Program-made: the position numbers and the translations under genes
Notes under the pieces: generated by a model
Database searches by the model: none
What the model saw: the letters and a program-made list of their open reading frames with translations, nothing else
Told to the model about the DNA's origin: nothing
Part shown: positions 36,478 to 44,958 of the stretch, in pieces
How the letters are laid out: every line of letters begins with the position of its first letter
Position numbering within the stretch: the first letter of the stretch is position 1
Assembly: GCA_963815295.1 (NCBI GenBank)
Contig: CAWFFZ010000001.1
Span: 124,001-188,000 of the forward strand
DNA from: JACDHG01 sp963815295
GTDB taxonomy: Bacteria > Actinomycetota > Actinomycetes > Propionibacteriales > Nocardioidaceae
Direction: 5' to 3'
Length of the DNA stretch: 64,000 bases

Positions 36478-37814
36478 GCGCTGCGCGTAAGCGTGTCTCC
36501 ATCGGTGGGGCCATGGTGTGGTTCGCGGCGTCGTACGGCGTCGCGATCCTTGGCTACCTGCTCCTCAACGCCGTCGCCAGCAGGTGGCTCGGCAGCGACG
36601 ACTTCGGCTATTTCGTGATTGCCATCACCGCCACGACCCTCGTCGGCCAAGTGGGCCTGTTGGGAGTCCACCGATCCGGGCTGCGTGAGGCCGCCCGGCT
36701 GGAGATGACGGACGTCGCGGGCCTGGCCCAGCTGCGGCGCGGAGTTCGCGCTGTTTCACTGGTGACGTTGCCGCTTTTCAGCGTCATCACCGGCGTCGTC
36801 GCGTACTTCCTCATCGACGCCGACGAGCCGACTCGATGGTCAGCCTCGCTCGGAATCGGCGCGCTGGTCCTGCTCAGCGGACAACAGAAGATCTGGGCCA
36901 ACTACATGCGCGGATTCGGGCAGGTACGCCTCGCCAGCCTCCTCGAGGGCCGCTCCGGCGGTGCCGTCGTCTCCGTGCTGCAAGGCCTGCTGCTCCTGCT
37001 CGTCTGGCAGTTGTTCCCCGAGCTAGGTCTGGCCGGCGCCCTGTGGGCGACCGCCGTAGGGTTCGCCATTCCGGTGATCTGGGCGCGTAGCCGTGTCGTG
37101 CCCCTGTGGCGGCACGTCGACATACATGGTGGCGTGCTTGCAGATGTCCGGACCGTGATGCGACGTGACTGGCGGTTCACAAGCAACCAGGCAGCCACCT
37201 ATCTCAACTCGACCGTCGAGCTTTGGCTCGCAGGCCTTATCTTGAGCCGCGTCGACGTGTCGCAGTTCGGCGCCGCCCAGCGGTTGGCGCTGCTCCTGGT
37301 GATCCCTCTGACGTCACTGCAAGTCGTATTCGCGCCCGTGGTGTCCCGACTGCTCGTGCGCGATGAGGATCAGAAACTCGAACGCCTGGTCCGCACGGGC
37401 GCGACGCTGGCGACTGCCGCGACCGCCATTATCTGGATTCCGATGCTGGTGATCCCCGAAACGTTGCTGAATTGGGTGTTCGGCCCCGGGTTCTCCGACG
37501 CTGCTCCCATTCTGCTCCTGCTGACCGCGGGCAACCTGGCCAACGTCCTCGTGGGACTGTGCGGGACGGTCCTGATCATGAGCCACCACGAGGGTGCGGT
37601 GGCAACTGTCCAGTGGTGCGGCGTAGGCGCACGAGTCATCTTCGGTACGTCAGCCGCGTTGCTGTTCGGCGTTCTCGGCCTCGGGGTCTCGGCAGCGGTC
37701 GTCACCGTCGGTGTGTTCGCCGCCATGTGGCTGGTCACACAGCGCAAGATTGGGGTCCGAACGCACTTGACGCTGCGCCCCGACTTGCGGCTGATGAAGA
37801 ACACGGCGGGATGA
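36474..37814 (+). CDS. Polysaccharide flippase (Wzx-like, MOP superfamily)
   Basis: The 446-aa protein has about twelve to fourteen predicted helices. It begins with a short cytoplasmic segment and GGAMVWFAASYGVAILGYLL, followed by WLGSDDFGYFVIAITATTL, the usual opening of Wzx/RfbX proteins. It would flip lipid-linked repeat units across the membrane for the polymerase next door. The GTG start is coupled to the polymerase stop. The GT4 gene follows after 3 bases. Confidence 0.85.
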   Translation: MSAARKRVSIGGAMVWFAASYGVAILGYLLLNAVASRWLGSDDFGYFVIAITATTLVGQVGLLGVHRSGLREAARLEMTDVAGLAQLRRGVRAVSLVTLPLFSVITGVVAYFLIDADEPTRWSASLGIGALVLLSGQQKIWANYMRGFGQVRLASLLEGRSGGAVVSVLQGLLLLLVWQLFPELGLAGALWATAVGFAIPVIWARSRVVPLWRHVDIHGGVLADVRTVMRRDWRFTSNQAATYLNSTVELWLAGLILSRVDVSQFGAAQRLALLLVIPLTSLQVVFAPVVSRLLVRDEDQKLERLVRTGATLATAATAIIWIPMLVIPETLLNWVFGPGFSDAAPILLLLTAGNLANVLVGLCGTVLIMSHHEGAVATVQWCGVGARVIFGTSAALLFGVLGLGVSAAVVTVGVFAAMWLVTQRKIGVRTHLTLRPDLRLMKNTAG

Positions 37815-37817
37815 CGA

Positions 37818-38993
37818 ATGCGAATTCTCCAGGCGCACAACCGACATGCGGCGCGAGGTGGCGCTGACCAAGTCCTCGAGGACGAGGGGATCTTGCTGGT
37901 CTCGGCCGGCCACACCGTGGAGCAGTACTTCCTGGAGCCCGCGAGTCCTCGCCGCATGTCGACGATGCGACAGTCTGTCGATGCCATCTGGAATGTCGCC
38001 GCCAGCCGAGAGCTCGAACGCCGGATCAAGGACTTCGAACCCGACGTCGTCCATGTCCATACGCCCTTTCCGTTGCTCTCGCCTGCGGTGTTCCGCACCA
38101 TCTCGCACCTGGGGTGTCCGGCGGTGACAACCGTCCACAGCTACCGCTACTCCTGCATCGTGGGCACGTGTCTGCGGGACGGATCGCCGTGCGAGGACTG
38201 CGTCGGCAAGACCTTCAAGCTGCCCGGGATTCGACACCGCTGCTACCACTCCAGTTTTGGCGCCAGCACAGCCCTCACCCTTTCCCTGGCTACCCACCGG
38301 ACCATCGGGACGTTCGAGCGTCATGTCGCGCGATTCATCACCCTGACGGACTTCGCCGCAGAACTTCTCGTCCGAGACGGCATCCCGGCAGACCATGTCG
38401 TCGTCAAGCCCAACTCAGTCGAGGACCCTGGCACGCCGAAACTACGTGAGGGTAGCCCAGGCTTTGCGCTCTACGCCGGTCGCCTCGTCGAGGAGAAGGG
38501 CATTCGCACGCTGCTGGCAGCGTGGCGGGCAGTCGGCAATGAACTGCCCCTCAAGGTCGCCGGAGACGGTCCCCTCCGACGGCTGGTCGAGGAGGAGGCC
38601 GCGACCAACCCCGCGATCGACTTCCTCGGTTGGGTCGAGGAGGACGCCATGTCCGAACTGCTGTCGTCGGCAGACATGCTGGTATTCCCCTCGGAGTGGT
38701 ACGAAGCTCAGCCGCTGATCATCCTGCGAGCGTTTGCGACCGGGACCCCAGTCGTCTGTTCAGACCTTGAGAACATCAGCGCGCAGGTGCTGAGGGCCGG
38801 AGCCGGCGTGGCCTTCCAGACGAGAGACTCCGAGTCGCTCGCGCGGTCGGTGCTCAAACTGACGTCAGACCCGGGCGGCTTGAGCCAGATGCGCGCAAAC
38901 GCTCGAGCGGCATACGAGGCGTTCCACACCCCGGCAAAGAGCCTTGAAGGTCTGGAGCGGATCTACGCAGCCGTCGTGGCCGAGCGGACCTGA
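37818..38993 (+). CDS. GT4-family glycosyltransferase with Cys-rich insert
   Basis: The 391-aa GT-B enzyme starts MRILQAHNRHAARGGADQV with the glycine-rich loop and has VHVHTPFPLLSPA, the donor-site GFALYAGRLVEEKGIRTL at about 215-232 and EWYEAQPLIILRAFATGTPV with the conserved Glu pair. An insert with several Cys residues (YSCIVGTCLRDGSPCEDCVG, about 111-130) is shared by a subset of GT4 enzymes and may bind zinc. It is the last gene of the polymerase-flippase operon. Confidence 0.87.
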   Translation: MRILQAHNRHAARGGADQVLEDEGILLVSAGHTVEQYFLEPASPRRMSTMRQSVDAIWNVAASRELERRIKDFEPDVVHVHTPFPLLSPAVFRTISHLGCPAVTTVHSYRYSCIVGTCLRDGSPCEDCVGKTFKLPGIRHRCYHSSFGASTALTLSLATHRTIGTFERHVARFITLTDFAAELLVRDGIPADHVVVKPNSVEDPGTPKLREGSPGFALYAGRLVEEKGIRTLLAAWRAVGNELPLKVAGDGPLRRLVEEEAATNPAIDFLGWVEEDAMSELLSSADMLVFPSEWYEAQPLIILRAFATGTPVVCSDLENISAQVLRAGAGVAFQTRDSESLARSVLKLTSDPGGLSQMRANARAAYEAFHTPAKSLEGLERIYAAVVAERT

Positions 38994-39007
38994 GCACCAT
39001 CGCGAGG

Positions 39008-39916
39008 TCACTGCTCGCCGAACTCCCAGTGCTCGGCCCAGGCGAGCCCCAAGCGGGTGTCTTGGGTCCTGAGCCATGATCCGACGGCATCCCGCGCTCT
39101 TTGCTCGAGCTCTGTCAGTCGGGCGAGTTGCTCGGGGTCGCAGGATGCCAGCACCTCGTTGTTGGTCGGCAGGTCCGGCTTTCGGGTGACGACGGAGCGG
39201 AGCCGCCGCATCCGATCAGCCCCGAGCCTCGCGCGCACCTGCGGGTACCACCGACTCTGCCGAAGAGCGCGTGCCAGCTTCCGGACAACGGGATGGCGGA
39301 ACTCGACCACGTTGTTCTGATGAGCCGACCCTTCGGAACTCAAGCCGGGCACCTGGCTAATTCCCAACTCCTTCCAGATGACGGACGTGACCTCGAAGTC
39401 GGGATCGCGAAGCGCTGGGAATGGAACGACTAGCACCCGTTCTTCGGTGAAGGTGGCGCGGAGAAGATCGAGCCAACGCTCGTAATCGCTCACATCGGCG
39501 TAGAAGGAGGACGTCTGCAACGCGGCGCCAAAGTCGGTCGCTGCTTCGTTATGGAAGTAATGCCGATAGAAGAGGTAATGAGAAACGGCGCGCGGAATTG
39601 GATCGCGCACGACGTAGATGACAAAGACGTCCGGAGAAGCTTTCGCAAGAAGTTGCAGTGCGTCCGGGAACTTCGGATATGTATAGGACACACTTCCGTC
39701 GAGCCGCAGCAAATCAGGGGAACGATCGGCGTACAGACTCTCGTACCACGCTGCATCATTGTCGCGCCGGCGGCTGAAGAAGTTAGGTTCCTTGACCGAG
39801 CCCGGATCGATGTTCGGGTGTGCGCTGAGCTGCGAAGCGAGCAGCGACGTACCGCTCCTCGCTGCGCCCACGATGGCAATGTCCGGGCCCGCACCCGAGG
39901 TTGACGCCTTAGCCAT
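39008..39916 (-). CDS. PAPS-dependent sulfotransferase 3
   Basis: The 302-aa protein has the PAPS 5' loop IAIVGAARSGTSLLASQL at about 13-30 and the 3' loop VIYVVRDPIPRAVSHYLFY at about 99-117. It is related to sulfotransferase 1 (same GAARSG loop and RHPV/RDPI region) and less to sulfotransferase 2. The ATG at 39916 is preceded by GGAGGACCGGC, a very strong ribosome binding site. The reading frame stays open upstream, but that sequence is out of family and overlaps the propeller relic. Confidence 0.87.
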   Translation of the reverse strand: MAKASTSGAGPDIAIVGAARSGTSLLASQLSAHPNIDPGSVKEPNFFSRRRDNDAAWYESLYADRSPDLLRLDGSVSYTYPKFPDALQLLAKASPDVFVIYVVRDPIPRAVSHYLFYRHYFHNEAATDFGAALQTSSFYADVSDYERWLDLLRATFTEERVLVVPFPALRDPDFEVTSVIWKELGISQVPGLSSEGSAHQNNVVEFRHPVVRKLARALRQSRWYPQVRARLGADRMRRLRSVVTRKPDLPTNNEVLASCDPEQLARLTELEQRARDAVGSWLRTQDTRLGLAWAEHWEFGEQ

Positions 39917-39954
39917 GCCGGTCCTCCTGGTCGCCCCGACTATAGGCGACGCCG

Positions 39955-40188
39955 CAGACCGACCCACCGCATTTGCCGGAACTGAGTGCAGTCCCGTAGA
40001 TGGCATCGCCGGACCCTTCGACGGCAAACACCTGCCGGTCGAACGAGGGCGCCATGGACAGGACGTCTCCAGGGCTGTCGGCGTTGAACGCCACGAAGTC
40101 TTGACGCGCGAACGTCGCTCCTCCGCGCTGCTCGACCTTTGTCGAGCCGCCCGCCAGCATAGAATGTGCCGCCGGCCTGCGCGGTCAA
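39955..40188 (-). pseudogene. Relic of a beta-propeller gene
   Basis: The 333-base gap between sulfotransferase 3 and the nitroreductase holds a broken piece of a propeller gene. One frame gives AGGTFYAGGRLDKG; one base later the other frame gives KVEQRGGATFARQDFVAFNA and APSFDRQVFAVEGSGDAIYG. Joined, they align blade by blade with the intact proteins at 25.3 and 26.9 kb (GTMYVGGNF, YVRGNVMSFDAATG, DGQVFSLLGVGDSVFVGG). A surplus A in an AAA run near 40137 explains the shift. The fragment has no start and stops shortly before the sulfotransferase. Confidence 0.65.
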
Positions 40189-40249
40189 TTCCCGGGATGG
40201 CTCCAACACGCTGCGCTGCGGTCTGATCCGAGCGAAAGAGACTAAGTCG

Positions 40250-40858
40250 ATGGATTTCCAGCAGGTCGTCAACCGGCGACGGATGATACGCAACTACACG
40301 AGCGAACCCGTCGACCCGGCGATTGTGGGGCGAATTCTGGCCAACGCGTTGCACGCTCCGAGCGCTGGCTTCAGCCAAGGCTGGGGCTTCCTGCTGCTTG
40401 ACACGGCCGTCGACGTACAGCGGTTCTGGGTCAGCACCCGGGAGAGCGGTGATCAGCCAGACAGCTGGCTGAGCGGAATGCTGCGTGCACCGGTGATCAT
40501 CGTGCCTCTGTCGTGCAAAGAGGCTTACCTCGACCGGTATGCCGCGCCAGACAAGGGCTGGACCGATCGGGATGAGAGTCGCTGGCCCGTTCCGTACTGG
40601 GACATCGACACCGGCATGGCCGCACTGCTGATGCTTCAGACGGCCACCGACGAAGGACTGGGTGCGTGCTTCTTCGGAATTCCGACCGCCGCGTGGCCGA
40701 CGTTAAGGTCGGAGTTCGCGATCCCTGCGCACTACACGCCGATCGGTGCCATTTCAGTCGGCCATCGGGCGCCGGACACCTTGTCGCCGTCCCTGCGGCG
40801 CGGCCGCAAGCCCGTCGATGACGTGGTCCACCGTGGCCAGTGGGGCAAGCACGCATGA
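40250..40858 (+). CDS. Nitroreductase-family flavoprotein
   Basis: The 202-aa protein is an FMN-dependent nitroreductase-type enzyme. It starts VVNRRRMIRNYTSEPVDPAIV, the FMN phosphate-binding arginines, followed by ANALHAPSAGFSQGWGFL (flavin-contacting loop). The segment IDTGMAALLMLQTATDEGLGACFFG at about 120-144 is the dimer-interface helix of the family. The reaction is unknown; relatives reduce nitro groups, quinones or F420-like substrates. The ATG at 40250 has only a weak GAAAGAG upstream. Confidence 0.83.
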   Translation: MDFQQVVNRRRMIRNYTSEPVDPAIVGRILANALHAPSAGFSQGWGFLLLDTAVDVQRFWVSTRESGDQPDSWLSGMLRAPVIIVPLSCKEAYLDRYAAPDKGWTDRDESRWPVPYWDIDTGMAALLMLQTATDEGLGACFFGIPTAAWPTLRSEFAIPAHYTPIGAISVGHRAPDTLSPSLRRGRKPVDDVVHRGQWGKHA

Positions 40859-40899
40859 CAGCCTGAGTGCAACAAGACGTGACTGACGGAAGGAAGCTG

Positions 40900-41430
40900 A
40901 TGGCGAAGAGCGATCCCCAGCGCTGGACCGCCGACATTCAGGGCAACGGTCGGCTCGTGCTCAAGAGCGCGCGCGGCAAGCTCGCAGTGCTCCTGGTCGT
41001 GTGCGTTGCCTTCGTTGCCATTGGAGTCGTGATGATGGGTGAAGGTGGCGGTCTCATGGTCATCGGTGTCTTGGCAGTCGCTTTCTTCGGTGTCCTCGGA
41101 TTGCCCGTTCTGGGTTGGCGGGTCGCGACCGGAAGACCTGTGACCGTGATCGATCACTCGGGTGTGGCCGTAGACCGAGCGCGAGTCGGATGGACCGAGA
41201 TCGTCGGCATCCGGGTTTTCGCAGCCCCGATCAAGACCGTGCTGCTGGACACCACCCCCGAGGCGGAGGCTCGTCTCGCCGCCGAGCGGTCGTCCTGGCA
41301 GCGAGGCCTCGGACATGTGAACACCCAGCTGACCGGTCACACGTCGTTCGCGCTCCCGACAGACCAGGGCGTCAACCCTGATGAGTTCGCGAGCTGGCTG
41401 CGGTGGTTGCATGCCGAGCGCACACCCTGA
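40900..41430 (+). CDS. Small membrane protein with PH-like C-terminal part
   Basis: The 176-aa protein has two adjacent membrane helices (about 28-48 and 52-72) and a soluble C-terminal domain (about 85-176) containing TVIDHSGVAVDRARVGWTEIVGIRVF, a strand pattern that resembles bacterial PH-like or YdbT-type membrane proteins. It is not recognised more precisely. The ATG at 40900 is preceded by GGAAGGAAG; an upstream TTG/GTG-type start would add 11 residues. The gene ends 4 bases from the convergent hutU stop. Confidence 0.6.
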   Translation: MAKSDPQRWTADIQGNGRLVLKSARGKLAVLLVVCVAFVAIGVVMMGEGGGLMVIGVLAVAFFGVLGLPVLGWRVATGRPVTVIDHSGVAVDRARVGWTEIVGIRVFAAPIKTVLLDTTPEAEARLAAERSSWQRGLGHVNTQLTGHTSFALPTDQGVNPDEFASWLRWLHAERTP

Positions 41431-41433
41431 CGC

Positions 41434-43116
41434 TCACTGCATGGGGATCGCGACCTCGCGCTCGTGTGCCACTTCCGATGCCCGGTCGTAGCCCGCGTCC
41501 ACATGTCGGATCACGCCCATGCCCGGGTCGTTGGTGAGGACGCGTTCGGCCTTCTGCCCGGCCAGGTCGGTTCCGTCGACGACCACCACCTGTCCGGCGT
41601 GGATCGAGCGGCCGATGCCGACACCGCCGCCGTGATGGATTGACACCCATGAGGCACCGGACGCCACGTTGACCATCGCGTTGAGCAGCGGCCAGTCCGC
41701 GATGGCGTCAGACCCGTCGAGCATGGACTCGGTCTCGCGGTACGGCGACGCAACCGATCCGCAGTCGAGATGGTCACGACCGATCACGAGCGGCGCTTGC
41801 AGCTCGCCCGATGCCACCATTTCGTTGAACCGCATCCCGGCCAGGTGCCGCTCGCCGTACCCGAGCCAGCAGATCCGTGCCGGCAGTCCCTGGTAGTGCA
41901 CCAGGTCACGTGCCTTGCTGATCCACCTGTGCAAGTTGTCTTTGTCGGGGAACAGCTCGAGTATTGCGCGATCGGTGGCGTCGATGTCACGAGCGTCGCC
42001 GGACAGCGCAGCCCACCGAAACGGTCCCTTGCCTTCGCAGAACAGCGGCCGGATGTACGCCGGCACGAACCCCGGGTAGTCGAACGCGCGGCCGTACCCA
42101 CCCAGCTGCGCTTCGGCTCGCAGCGAGTTGCCGTAGTCGAACACCTCGGCGCCCGCGTCCATGAACCCAACCATCGCCTCGCAGTGCCGGGCCATCGATT
42201 CACGCGCCCGGTCGGTGAAGTCGGCCGGATCTTTTTCGCGAGACGTCACCCATTCGTCGAAGTCGACCCCGACCGGGAGGTACATCAGCGGGTCGTGTGC
42301 CGAGGTCTGGTCGGTGACGATGTCAATCGGCGCGTCCATCGCGAGCAGCTCGGGCACCATCTGTGCTGCGTTGCCTAGAACGCCAATAGACAAGGGCTTA
42401 CGTGCGTCACGGGCCGCGATGGCAAGCTCCACGGCATGCGCGAGGGACTCGGCCCGGACGTCGAGGTAGCGGTGCTCGATGCGTCGCTTGATCCGAGAGT
42501 CATCGCACTCGATGCAGATGCACACGCCGTCGTTCATCGTCACCGCCAGCGGCTGGGCGCCACCCATCCCGCCGAGACCTGCCGTCAGGGTGATCGTGCC
42601 GGCGAGCGAGCCGGCGCTGTCCGATTGCCGGCCAGCCGCCGCGAGCTTGGTCGCGATCGCAGCAAACGTCTCGTAGGTGCCCTGGAGGATGCCTTGCGTG
42701 CCGATGTAGATCCATGACCCGGCGGTCATCTGGCCGTACATCGTGAGTCCCAGCTGTTCGAGCCGCCGGAACTCCTCCCAGTTGGCCCAGTCGCCTACCA
42801 GGTTCGAGTTGGCGATGAGCACACGAGGCGCCCACTCATGCGTGCGCATGACCCCGACCGGTCGACCACTTTGGACCAGCAACGTCTCGTCAAGCTGCAG
42901 GTCCGTGAGCGAACGCACGATCGCGTCGTATGACGGCCAGTCCCGCGCTGCCTTGCCCGAACCGCCGTAGACGACCAGCTCCTCGGGATGTTCGGCCACC
43001 TCGGGGTCGAGGTTGTTCATGAGCATCCGCAGAGGTGCCTCTGTCTGCCACGACCTGGCAGTCAGGTCCGTGCCACGCGCGGCACGGACGATGCGCGAAG
43101 AGCTGCCTGCGGTCAT
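41434..43116 (-). CDS. hutU: Urocanate hydratase
   Basis: The 560-aa NAD-dependent enzyme hydrates urocanate to imidazolone-5-propionate, the second step of histidine breakdown. The NAD-binding stretch LTAGLGGMGGAQPLAVTM and the urocanase signature YQGLPARICWLGYGERH are intact. The ATG at 43116 follows AAGGAGCCTCC; an in-frame start 27 bases earlier lacks such a site. hutH lies 23 bases upstream. The next pathway gene, hutI, lies 23 kb away on the same strand. Confidence 0.97.
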   Translation of the reverse strand: MTAGSSSRIVRAARGTDLTARSWQTEAPLRMLMNNLDPEVAEHPEELVVYGGSGKAARDWPSYDAIVRSLTDLQLDETLLVQSGRPVGVMRTHEWAPRVLIANSNLVGDWANWEEFRRLEQLGLTMYGQMTAGSWIYIGTQGILQGTYETFAAIATKLAAAGRQSDSAGSLAGTITLTAGLGGMGGAQPLAVTMNDGVCICIECDDSRIKRRIEHRYLDVRAESLAHAVELAIAARDARKPLSIGVLGNAAQMVPELLAMDAPIDIVTDQTSAHDPLMYLPVGVDFDEWVTSREKDPADFTDRARESMARHCEAMVGFMDAGAEVFDYGNSLRAEAQLGGYGRAFDYPGFVPAYIRPLFCEGKGPFRWAALSGDARDIDATDRAILELFPDKDNLHRWISKARDLVHYQGLPARICWLGYGERHLAGMRFNEMVASGELQAPLVIGRDHLDCGSVASPYRETESMLDGSDAIADWPLLNAMVNVASGASWVSIHHGGGVGIGRSIHAGQVVVVDGTDLAGQKAERVLTNDPGMGVIRHVDAGYDRASEVAHEREVAIPMQ

Positions 43117-43139
43117 GGAGGCTCCTTGGTCGGGATCGG

Positions 43140-44684
43140 TCAAACGAGAGGGGTCGGCAGAGCAGAGTTCGCAGCGTCAACGATCGCCCCTGAGGCCACT
43201 AGCTGGACAGCTGCCTCAATCTCCGGCGCGAGGTGTCGGTCGGGGCCCGGCCCAGCGACGTGCGTGCGCAAGGTTGCGATCACCGCGGCGTTAGCAGGGG
43301 AAGGCTCAAGCGGCGCGCGCATGTCGATGCCCCGCGCTGCCGTGAGTACTTCGATGGCGATGACCCGCGTGAGGCCATCGACGCCCCGTCGCAGCTTTCG
43401 CGCCGACGACCAGCCCATCGACACATGGTCTTCCTGCATTGCACTCGAGGGGATCGAGTCGACACTGGCAGGGTTGGCCATCCGCTTCAGCTCCGAGACG
43501 ATCGCGGCCTGCGTGTACTGGGCGATCATGTGGCCGCTGTCCACCCCCGGGTCGTCGGCAAGGAACGGCGGCAGTCCAGCGTTGCGAGCCATGTCGAGGA
43601 ACCGGTCCGTACGGCGCTCCGCCATGCTCGCCACATCAGCAACCGGGATCGCCAGGAAGTCGAGCACGTACGCCACCGGGGCACCGTGGAAGTTGCCATT
43701 GCTCTCGACGCGGCCGTCCTCAAGCACCACCGGGTTGTCGATGGTGGACGCAAGCTCGCGCTCGGCGACGCTCGTCGCGTAGGCCACCGTGTCACGCGCG
43801 GCACCATGCACTTGCGGTGAACACCTCAGTGAGTAGGCGTCCTGCACGCGATTGCAGTCGGGTCCGCGATGGCTTGCCACGACGCCCGATCCGATGAGCA
43901 GCGCGCGCAGGTTCGAGGCAGCGAGCGCCTGGCCGGGATGCGGGCGCAGCTCCTGCAGGTCGGCGGCAAAGACTCGATCCGTCGCGAGTAAACCCTCCAC
44001 TGACATGGCCGCTGCGATGTCGGCGACGGTGAGCAGCCGGTCGAGGTCGTGGAGAGCGAGCACGAGCATGCCCAGCATCCCGTCGGTGCCGTTGATGAGG
44101 GCAAGGCCTTCCTTCTCTGCGAGCTCCACGGGTTGGACGCCGATCTCGGCGAGCACGGTGGCGGCCGGACGTCGTACGCCTGAGTCGTCGCGCACGTCTC
44201 CCTCGCCCATCAGCGCCAGGGCGCAGTGGGCCAGCGGCGCGAGGTCGCCGGAGCAGCCGAGACTCCCGAACTCGTGCACGATCGGCGTCACGCCAGCCGA
44301 GAGCAAGGCAGCCAGCGCTTGGGCTGTTTCGAGCCGGATCCCGGTCCGTCCCGTCGCGAGCGTCGACAGCCTAAGCAGCATCATCGCGCGAACGACCTCG
44401 GTCTCCACTTCTGCTCCGGAGCCGGCCGCGTGTGATCGGATCAGCGAGCGTTGCAGCTGGGCGCGCATGGGTGGAGCGATGTGACGCGTTGCCAGGGCAC
44501 CGAACCCCGTCGATATGCCGTATGACGGTGTAACGGCAGACGCCAGCCTCTCGACCACGGCACGGGACCGTTCGACGGCGGCGACGGCGTCATCGGCGAG
44601 CACAACCCCAGCGCCGTGGCGGGCGACGGCGACGACGTCCTCACGCGAGACGGGGCCGATGCCGACGGTGACGACTGAGCTCAT
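43140..44684 (-). CDS. hutH: Histidine ammonia-lyase
   Basis: The 514-aa enzyme deaminates histidine to urocanate using an MIO prosthetic group formed from an internal tripeptide. The tripeptide is in EFGSLGCSGDLAPLAH at about 138-153, so the group would form from Cys144-Ser145-Gly146 rather than the usual Ala-Ser-Gly. The Tyr loop (SYGISTGFGALATRHI) near residue 54 and the QDAYSLRCSPQVHGAARD segment are intact. The ATG at 44684 gives a normal length; the ribosome binding site is weak. A palindrome 94 bases upstream may be an operator. Confidence 0.96.
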   Translation of the reverse strand: MSSVVTVGIGPVSREDVVAVARHGAGVVLADDAVAAVERSRAVVERLASAVTPSYGISTGFGALATRHIAPPMRAQLQRSLIRSHAAGSGAEVETEVVRAMMLLRLSTLATGRTGIRLETAQALAALLSAGVTPIVHEFGSLGCSGDLAPLAHCALALMGEGDVRDDSGVRRPAATVLAEIGVQPVELAEKEGLALINGTDGMLGMLVLALHDLDRLLTVADIAAAMSVEGLLATDRVFAADLQELRPHPGQALAASNLRALLIGSGVVASHRGPDCNRVQDAYSLRCSPQVHGAARDTVAYATSVAERELASTIDNPVVLEDGRVESNGNFHGAPVAYVLDFLAIPVADVASMAERRTDRFLDMARNAGLPPFLADDPGVDSGHMIAQYTQAAIVSELKRMANPASVDSIPSSAMQEDHVSMGWSSARKLRRGVDGLTRVIAIEVLTAARGIDMRAPLEPSPANAAVIATLRTHVAGPGPDRHLAPEIEAAVQLVASGAIVDAANSALPTPLV

Positions 44685-44777
44685 CCGGCCATTCTGCCCT
44701 GCACAGGCTGAGAGCCTGCCCCACGGTTGAAGGAGTCCCCGGCCCAGCACGCCATGGGTAAGCCCGCACGAGACGGA

Positions 44778-44792
44778 CATCTGCGACAGATG
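44778..44792. promoter_or_regulatory. Palindrome upstream of hutH
   Basis: CATCTG-CGA-CAGATG is a perfect 6+6 inverted repeat in the 274-base gap between hutH and the divergent TPR gene. Its size suits a dimeric repressor. No regulator gene adjoins the hut genes here, so its role is unproven. Confidence 0.35.
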
Positions 44793-44958
44793 CGTGTTAT
44801 CGCCGGAAACAGTTCGAGGACTCCGGCTCGTTCGGCCCCATCGAGGCGCTAGGCGTTGCACACTGAACGTGGCCACTCCCTCACAGATGAGGTCCGGCGA
44901 GTCCCGACCGGTCTTGCCTCGTCTCCGGGAGCACCCTCAGGCCTGAAAGGCACCGGCT

